Of a DNA stretch of 64,000 bases, positions 56,722 through 64,000 are shown in pieces. The position numbers were made by a program, and so were the translations under genes. The stretch is from Arbacia lixula. Taxonomy: Eukaryota; Echinodermata; Echinoidea; Arbacioida; Arbaciidae. Positions within the stretch are counted from its first letter, which is position 1. The number at the start of each line of letters is the position of its first letter. The DNA lies in assembly GCA_963669155.1 (NCBI GenBank), contig OZ022595.1:2305705-2369704 (forward strand), in the 5' to 3' direction. A model generated the notes under the pieces. The model saw only the letters and a list, made by a program, of their open reading frames with translations. It was not told where the DNA came from and searched no databases.

Positions 56722-57761
56722 TCACACACACACACACATAATTTTTCACACACATTCTTCTCCTTTCGTCGTATATACGCTAAGCATGTTGCTTTTTCTA
56801 CCATGCCTGGTGTAAAATGGCGCAGCATACCGAACTCGCCCTTCATTATGCGATGAAACCGATTTCAAATATTCAGACCATGTATTGTCATTATAATGTA
56901 TGAACATTAAAGCTACCCCCCCCCCCCTCACACCACATGTTTACAACGTTACATATAGCCGATGCCTTTTTGAAATTCAATTAAGAAAAAATGTTGAATA
57001 GTGCATACTTTCTCGTTAATGTTGTACTGTACTCAAAAGGGGAAAAGCGAAATAGAGGAGGTTTAGGAAATGCGCGATATGGAAATAAAGAGGAGCGAGG
57101 GAAGGGGGTGGGGGATAGATTGTTATATTGATAAATATACGAGGAGATGAAAGGTAAATAGTAATTACATTAAATGCATGTGTATCCGGCCATACCAGTG
57201 TTGCTATAGTTATTATGTTTCATTGCACCGCCGTGTATAATTCACTCTCCTCGTACTTGAATATACCGGGAGCCTGCTTTTAGGAGAGTGCAATTCACTG
57301 CAGATTGGATTACACCTATGTTATGCGAGTGTATTAAAACTATTCGAAGCATGCAGCTATGCATCCTTCAGTGAAATTGACACTGGGCCACTAGTCACGT
57401 GGCATACCAGTGTACATAGAATAGTGACGCCTAGTTGATTGTTTTTGTTCAATTAAATATCCATCAACACACAACCGTATCCAACTAAATACGTTTATTT
57501 CGTAAAACCATGTCGAGCACATTAGGATATAATATCCAAAGAATAAATATAGAAATAACATATAACATAATGCATACCCAAATATCACATTTGAACAACA
57601 TACAAATGTGGTATACATGAAATAGAAGAAGGGAACTTCAAAAGTACATACTTATAACTTTGCTAGATCACAACCTATTGGCGCATGCACAACAATTACA
57701 AATGTAACACAAAACATCATGAGGTTCACCTCTGTACACTTAAACACGGCTTTTGTGATCA

Positions 57762-58380
57762 TGAATTCAAGGTTATGCCTCAAATGATGAACTTCATGGT
57801 GAGATTAATAACTGATAAGTAGAGTGTAAGGCTGAGGACGAAATGCATTTGTATTATGCGTGACATTTCACTGATGCTATTTATATATTACTCTCTTGGC
57901 GCTGCTATATACATATATGCATTGCATGTATATGAATATATAATTATACGGTTGCCCTTTAGAGAGTGCGTTGTTATGCCTGATATGGTAAAATTCATGG
58001 CGAGATGAATAACTGAGACACACACGTGAGAGTGAGGAGGAAATGCAAATGCATTATAAGCATATCGTGACATTTCACTCTTGTACACTGCTATAGAATA
58101 CATCTCTCTTGACGCTATGATGCTATATATATATTCATATATGTGTGTGTACCGATATGTATATTTGATTATACGTATGCTTTATAGCGAATTCGTGATT
58201 ATGCCTTCGATGGATAAATTTATGGCGCGATAAATAAATGAGAAACAAAGCGTGAGAATGAGGACAATATGCGATGAAATTAGACACACTTCGTGATAAT
58301 TTCACTTATCCACTATTTCACTTGCTATATATACAGTAGTGCTCTCTTTACGCTGCTTTATATAACATACATAATATATA
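57762..58380. repeat. ~201-225 bp diverged tandem repeat, three units
   Basis: TTATGCCT...TCATGGCGAGAT.AATAACTGA...GTGAGAGTGAGGA.GAAATGC...GTGACATTTCACT...CTCTCTTGACGCT begins at 57773, 57974 and 58199. Units are strongly diverged, so an old array. Confidence 0.75.
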
Positions 58381-58473
58381 ATGTATACTGATAATGATAT
58401 ATATAATATATGTGTGATAATAATGATGTATTGTTAAATATATCCAAATGTAGACGATAGTAAAAATGAACAA

Positions 58474-58505
58474 ATGCGGAGAGAGAGAGAGGAGAAAAGG
58501 AAAGT

Positions 58506-58578
<73 letters not shown>

Positions 58579-58610
58579 GGGGAGGTGGGGGGGGGGGCAG
58601 ACAGGGGGAA
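58474..58610. repeat. (GA)n microsatellite with G run
   Basis: (GA)n of about 100 bp, then GGGGGAGGTGGGGGGGGGG; abuts Penelope-like copy 4. Confidence 0.95.
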
Positions 58611-58616
58611 GCATGT

Positions 58617-58752
58617 AGAAGGCTGCGATGGCGCTGCAAATGTAGACGAAAATACAATTGAATTAATAAAACGCTGGAGAACAGTAGTCGTGGTAGTATG
58701 CTCAACATGTCGGTCATAGCCCTTTGTCTGATACACTTCATCAAGAACTATA
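58617..58752 (+). mobile_element. Penelope-like terminal fragment, copy 4
   Basis: AGAAGGCTGCGATGGCGCTGCAAATGTAGACG ... AATAAAACGCTGGAGAACAGTAGT...ATGCTCAACATGTCGGTCATAGCCC then TTCATCAAGAAC. The longest copy, starting right after a (GA)n/G-run tract. Confidence 0.55.
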
Positions 58753-59159
58753 TATATAGTTCTACGTATTCTCTCTTGCGATATGCGAGTCACGTGACAT
58801 CTCAGAATCGAATCTCATTAGGAACCGAGCTGTGCGAAACATGCCCTTGGAGTCAAACCATCGACACGGCAAGGCGCCTGTCACCCACACGATCACGAGG
58901 ATAAAGGTACACATCAAGACACGATTAAAACGGGACTGCACCTGAAGTAAGCAATGGGTGTGTTATTCATAGTGGGCAGTGCCTGTATTCATGGTGTGAT
59001 TTCATGCTCGGCATTATTACTATTTCTCTTTTTATCATCTAATTTGACCGTTAACCTTCATGTTATTTATGTCTTTCTTGATATATAATCTTCATTTGGT
59101 ATCAGTACCCGACGTTTGATTATTATTTTCTACCTTTCTCTCTTCATCATATTTCAATC

Positions 59160-59465
59160 GCCGGGGGCACCGTATCTTCTCACATTCTCACAACAAGTCT
59201 GCGCCCAGATTTAGTCATTCTAAGGGAAGAAGAAAAGGAGGTCATTATCGTCGAGTTAACTGTTCCATTTGAAACTAACCTTGATGCTGCACATCGAAGA
59301 AAAATTGAAAAGTATAGCTCAACCGTGAGGGACATTCAGGAAAGGGGGTACACTGCGTCTTTTTACGCGATATAAGTCGGGGCAAGGGGCCTAGCATACC
59401 GGAATAATAAACGCCGCCTAAAACAAATTCTCAAAAAAACGAGCTCAAAAATCCATCCAATCTAA
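59160..59465 (+). pseudogene. Decayed retroelement nuclease-like C-terminal fragment
   Basis: One frame from about 59160 to a TAA at 59463-59465, broken by a single in-frame TAA at 59373. It reads SLRPDLVILREEEKEVIIVE, LTVPFETN, RRKIEKYSS, then, after the stop, VGARGLAYRNNKRRLKQ. RPDxVI...ELTVPFE...K.EKY is a PD-(D/E)XK-nuclease-like pattern that I associate with the C-terminal part of invertebrate retroelement proteins. No RT is visible upstream. It could also be a domesticated exon with a sequencing error, but isolation and the stop favour a relic. Confidence 0.55.
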
Positions 59466-60488
59466 TTCTTTCAAACTCTTATTAAAATTGCCATACTATT
59501 TTCATTTTCCATATTATATGCAAGAAAAGAGCGAGCCTGGGGGAAGGTACGACACTTAGATCCATAATTATCCATAAGACAATATTCACATTTAAAATCA
59601 TTTATTAAATGATAATTTCAGGTAAGCTTTTAATATGTTAGTTACCCTCTTTTTTAATAGATATAACGATAATATATTGAGTATTATCGTTGATAATATT
59701 TTATTTAAGTTGATATAATAAATGTATATATGCACACGTACATAATATTCTATTTTAATTGGTAATCAGAATGATAATTGTTAATTTGTGGAAGGGGGTG
59801 GGGTATCGCTATTTCCCTGTGCTGCTTTGTATATACATTGTAAGTTATATACAGTGACAATACAATTACCGTATGATTCAATAATTACTAAGAATGTAAT
59901 TCGCCTTATTTAAACAAATATCAAATATATAACTATATTTATGACCGATTAAATGGAAAAACCTCCAATATATTTATATTATTTCGTGTATCGATATTGC
60001 CTTGTATAATCATTTAATTCCATTGTGTTGTGACACTGCATGTTTTTAATAGTTTTCCTTTGTAACCCATGTCAGCATTTTGACCTGCCGTCCGTGTGGC
60101 ATGAAACCGTGGACCTGGTCTCTGTATGTATGTTTGATACTCTCTTGAACTTGAATAAAATCATGATATAATAACAAAAATCTTCTTTCATTCTCTATTT
60201 CTTTCTTTATCATAATTTCCTCATGCTGCATGGTTATGCACGCGGTACTGAATAATCAATTGCCACATTTCGTTTTGTTTTTCTCTCTGACATCCTTGAT
60301 ACATGTTCCCCAGTTTGTCTCTACCTACATGACATACCTTCCCTGTTTGCTTTAAGAAATTTGTAACTGTGTTTTAATCGTTGGCATGATTGCTGTGGTT
60401 TCCTGTATCGCTATGGGGTTTATTGTCTCTGTATTCCACCTCTACCCTTCATCTTTATGCCTCTAATAATAGAACATTATTCTTATAG

Positions 60489-60596
60489 GATAGTATCGTC
60501 GCAAACTCCTTCTTTATGGCCTACGTCTTCATGCGCCGGTTCTGTGGCACGGGCGATACCCACAATCAAAGTTTACCTGGCACATCAAGAGTTAAG
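60489..60596 (+). CDS. Isolated exon-like segment, unknown protein (weak)
   Basis: Acceptor ATTCTTATAG|GATAGT, donor GTTAAG|GTAAGA, 36 codons in phase 0/0, reading DSIVANSFFMAYVFMRRFCG then TGDTHNQSLPGTSRVK. Good splice sites and higher GC than the flanks are the only evidence. I do not recognise the protein. A strong acceptor at 61450 (TTTTTCTCCACAG) is followed by an open stretch in compatible phase ending at 61576, but that peptide looks non-coding. Confidence 0.25.
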
Positions 60597-60618
60597 GTAA
60601 GAACAAAAATGGTCTTAA

Positions 60619-60765
60619 CCCCCCCCCCCCCGCCCCACCCCTATCTCATTCTCTGCATGTCTGTCTGTTTCATTCTTTCTCCGTCTTGTCTCTCGTTCCG
60701 TTTTTATCGTCCTCCACCAATCTGTCTTTCCCCCTACGATCCTACCTCCTCCATACCCATGACCC

Positions 60766-60804
<39 letters not shown>

Positions 60805-61030
60805 CTTTCTGCTTTCGCCGTCTAAATTCTCTGTACCCTTTTCATTTGTGTGGGGAGGGACTACTGCAAATGCCATCAAATGTTTATTTTATCTACACCG
60901 TTCAGTTTGTTCTATACCGGGAAAGATTCATAATCCCGGGTAGATCGATTGGCGTTATGCAGTGCTTCTACCACCGTAACACGAACCCCCCTCCCCCCTC
61001 CCCCCCCCCCCCCCCCCCCACACACACACG
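60619..61030. repeat. C runs and (TC)n tract
   Basis: C run at 60619-60632, (TC)n at 60768-60802, long C run at 60998-61019 followed by (CA)n. Pro/Ser-rich frames here are artefacts. Confidence 0.85.
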
Positions 61031-61572
61031 CACATACAAACTGGGTCTCTACTCTGTCTCGTTATGCTGTTAGATGCTAGTGTGTGTTCAGACGAGTGTG
61101 TATATAAAATTTCGCTGCCTTTATTGTATCGTTGTATTATGGTGTGTTTTTTCTACCATTTACCCCTCTCCACCTCACCCTCTTTTCTCTTTCTTTCTCT
61201 CTCTCTGCATCTTCTTATATATTCATCTCTCACTGTTGTTCCTCTTCCATTTTATTTTCCTTCCCTCCCGTTTCCCTCTGTTCTTTTTTTTAAACTTCTT
61301 CAACATCTGTTTCAAATTTCTCTCACCCTTCTCCATATCCATATCCCCTTGGCTTTAATGGTTTTCTCTTTCTATCTCTCCCTTTCATTTCATTCCTTTC
61401 ATTCTCTCTCTGTCCACCCCTTCATTCATTGCTTTCCTTTTTCTCCACAGATAAAATACATTGCCCCATTTCAAGGTCGACACATATTAATCTTAATTCA
61501 AGCTACTCTGTGCTATCAGATGCATCAGTTTAACCATAAACAGTACCATACACCCATCGCTTGGAATAACCG

Positions 61573-61657
61573 TTAATGTGCCACAGGTGGATTATACCAC
61601 TATTAACACATACAAATCCCATAGGGCGACGTTTTATTTGGCACACAAAGGGTTAAG
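61573..61657. mobile_element. Small TTAA-type MITE, reverse orientation
   Basis: On the minus strand: TTAACCCTTTGTGTGCCAAA...CCCTATGGGATTTGTATGTG...TGTGGCACATTAA. TTAA ends on both sides; about 85 bp. Confidence 0.65.
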
Positions 61658-61689
61658 CTACACCCCATACTACAAATAATTTGCAACAT

Positions 61690-61788
61690 GTAGTGAACTC
61701 TTTGTCTGCCATAAGAAAAAGCCTCTATGGGATGTGTGTGTAGTACTTGTGAATAAATTCACATATATATAGCACACGAAAATTTAAA
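61690..61788. mobile_element. Small TTAA-type MITE, forward orientation
   Basis: GTGAACTCTTTGTCTGCCAT...CTCTATGGGATGTGTGTGTAGTACTTGTGAATAAATTCAC...TAGCACACGAAAATTTAA. Next to an inverted copy 35 bp away. Confidence 0.6.
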
Positions 61789-61799
61789 CAGATGAGATC

Positions 61800-64000
61800 T
61801 CAGCGAATGAGGTTGCATGATATTCTTCAGAAAATTTGAAAGGCTTCCTTGAATTATTCTGATTATTAGAATGTGATTAATTTTCCGCGAAAAGGTCACA
61901 ATCAATGTCAGAATTGACTTGACCTCATGGCATTGCTCCCCATTTTTTCCGTATAATTAATTACAGATATTCAACTATGTCTTCGTTGCTTTTTAGTATG
62001 ATTTCCGAACATGCATGAACAAAACTTATTCCCCTGTATGATCTTCATCATTATGCTAACGATTTCAATTCATTCAATTTCCGTTATTTCCGATATTAAT
62101 TACTTTCACGCTACGGAAGTAACAGAAAAGACGAATACTAATTCATACGTATTTCGAGATATCGTGAACATTCGGAATACAATTGAATAACTCAACAATT
62201 TATTTATATCTAAGTAAAATATTTATTTTAACTAGTAAAAGAAGGAAGGCGTGGTTCGTAAGAGCTGACGCTTGTGACCAATTCACCAGAACAAAGAAAC
62301 TATCAATTCAAATACAAAATGAATAAATAACTAAAATAAACAAGCACTTGAAATACATTACTGTGGTTTAAAATAATGAATATGATATTTAAAAGAAAAA
62401 TTGACAAATCCCGAGAGCAAATTGAAAGAAAAGAGACCTATATTGATGATGATATCCTTCACAATTTCGGTGATGAAAATCGAAATAGTGAATACGAATT
62501 AGTTCGAAATATTTCAATGCAAATATCAGATCATGCTGGAAGTGAGTGATGCAATTTGAGACATATTTTGAACTGCGTTATCATTGTCCACTATTATCAT
62601 GCAAATTATATAATGATGTTTATATATCACTAAACTGTACATGCTAATTGTTTGTATTGTGTTCAATGTCAAGGCAGGGACTCCTAGTACAACAGTGTTC
62701 AACAACTCAATGGCCTATCCTGGGTAAACATACTAATAAATACATTAATAAAAAGCATTTTCTGTGCCGGATGTAATGCATCTCAACATTAATTGTGTGG
62801 GTCACTGCCGCATATATAAATATCACCCTTTTTGGCTTTCACCCGACATATTTTCGTGTAGGTACGAACAACACCATTTCCTCCGCCTAAGGGGGACAGA
62901 GATGTATCATTTCAACCATTTAAACTAACCCATCCCACGAACATATCAATTCCCAACGCTACAGAATGAAAACCAGGAAGAAACTAGAGATGGGAAAATC
63001 GAAGAAGTATACGGCGCAATTTTCTCCAAAGATATGGAATTTCCACCCGAGCGATTGCGAACGAGAAAGGTTTCTAGAACTTTTCAATTACCCATCACTC
63101 TTTTACTTGCTTTGGATTTCAGCTATGTGACGCCTTCCTCTTTCACAAGACCTTTAGATCAGTGTGAATCGGCCCGACCCGATCTATTTTAGAAAAAAAA
63201 AAAGAACACCTTTACCACTATCGCTGTACCTTTATGAGAGCATGTCCTGTTTCCATGCGGATACAAACGATGTATGCATAACATGCATAAGGCAACCTGT
63301 ATAATTATAGCCTAATTAACACTTGAAAATATTAACTTATAATTAGACGCCACATTATGCATGATTATCGTCATATATAATTATAATCTTTCTATATATA
63401 TATATACACATATTCGAAACAAATATTTGAAATAGGGTAATAAAGGTAGCGCAATATGTCAAGTTCGTGTAAAATCAAACTCAGACATGACACAATAACT
63501 ATTACGTAGTTGAATCATTTGAAGATTTTGTACAACTTATAGATATTACAAATTTTAAAATGTTAGAGCTTTGTAATTTGTACGATTGTGAAGAGACTTG
63601 TAAAGTTGTTGATACCCAATTTAGCTAATTTCGTTTACACAACTTTCTTAAACTCAAATGGCATTCAATCTTGATAGGTTGAATTGAATAAAGACTGTCG
63701 TAAGGAAATGTCTATAATAAAACAATATACGATATGATTTGTAAAGAAATCGCATCTGTTTAACTTTTCTTTTTGAGGTCGGTTGAATTCCTTTGACGTT
63801 CATCAGATTCAACTAGCTAAGCGGGCTTCATTTCTCTTTAAAATCAACGTTGTATGAAGGTGAAGTACCCTTTAAGAAGCCGCATCACACTTGAACGTTA
63901 GATGAACGCAGGGAGCAATTAGTGCCCAAGGAGCCGAATGCTATTCATTCAACCAGTCTCACTCGCTTCTGTTGAACAGCTTTAACTATTTCTGCCCACT
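61800..64000. other. No gene recognised
   Basis: AT-rich sequence with one LINE 3' tail. No exon-like segment with good splice sites was seen. Confidence 0.45.
62640..62757 (+). mobile_element. Probable LINE 3' tail
   Basis: ATTGTTTGTATTGTGTTCAATGTCAAGGCAGGG ... CAATGGCCTATCCTGGGTAAACATACTAATAAATACATTAATAAA: LINE-type 3' end with a short ATAAA tail; no coding remnant. Confidence 0.45.

Overview
This is AT-rich animal nuclear DNA, packed with microsatellites and transposons and carrying little protein-coding sequence. The only host gene I can build with confidence is a spliced minus-strand receptor. The dense (GA)n/(TC)n tracts, the 15-25 base G or C runs, the Tc1-like, TTAA-flanked and GGGCCC-type MITEs and the L2/CR1-like LINE fit a marine invertebrate. 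A sea urchin or another echinoderm is my best guess, but no diagnostic gene proves it.

4.1-15.1 kb (minus strand): eight consecutive 3' exons of a class C orphan-type GPCR of the GPR158/GPR179 (metabotropic glycine receptor, Drosophila Smog) family. Splice phases agree across all seven introns. The exons encode the end of the Cache-domain region, the Cys-rich linker, all seven membrane helices and a short cytoplasmic tail. One intron appears to use a GC donor. The 5' exons (signal peptide and most of the Cache domain) were not found and probably lie further right, possibly outside the window. The introns hold several MITEs, including one whose end lies just upstream of a 3' splice site.

15-44 kb: no convincing host exons. 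The region holds a 632 bp Tc1-like non-autonomous element with its TA flanks (17.8-18.4 kb), two TTAA-flanked palindromic MITE families (one carries CRE/E-box motifs in its arms and has eight copies across the window), fragments resembling Penelope-like element termini, tRNA-like SINE heads, several LINE 3' tails, and large (GA), (GAA), (ACT), (CA) and (TA) arrays.

44.3-49.3 kb (plus strand): a two-ORF LINE with both frames open. ORF1 is 316 aa (coiled coil plus L1-ORF1-like RNA-binding region). ORF2 is 977 aa (APE endonuclease plus reverse transcriptase). It has an upstream YY1-type site, an (AATCA)n tail and a possible 12 bp target duplication.

52-58.4 kb: a cluster of five unrelated tandem arrays with units of about 106-228 bp, mixed with pyrimidine microsatellites. 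59.2-59.5 kb: a decayed retroelement nuclease-like fragment. 60.49-60.60 kb: one isolated exon-like segment. The right end (61.8-64 kb) holds only a LINE 3' tail and AT-rich sequence.
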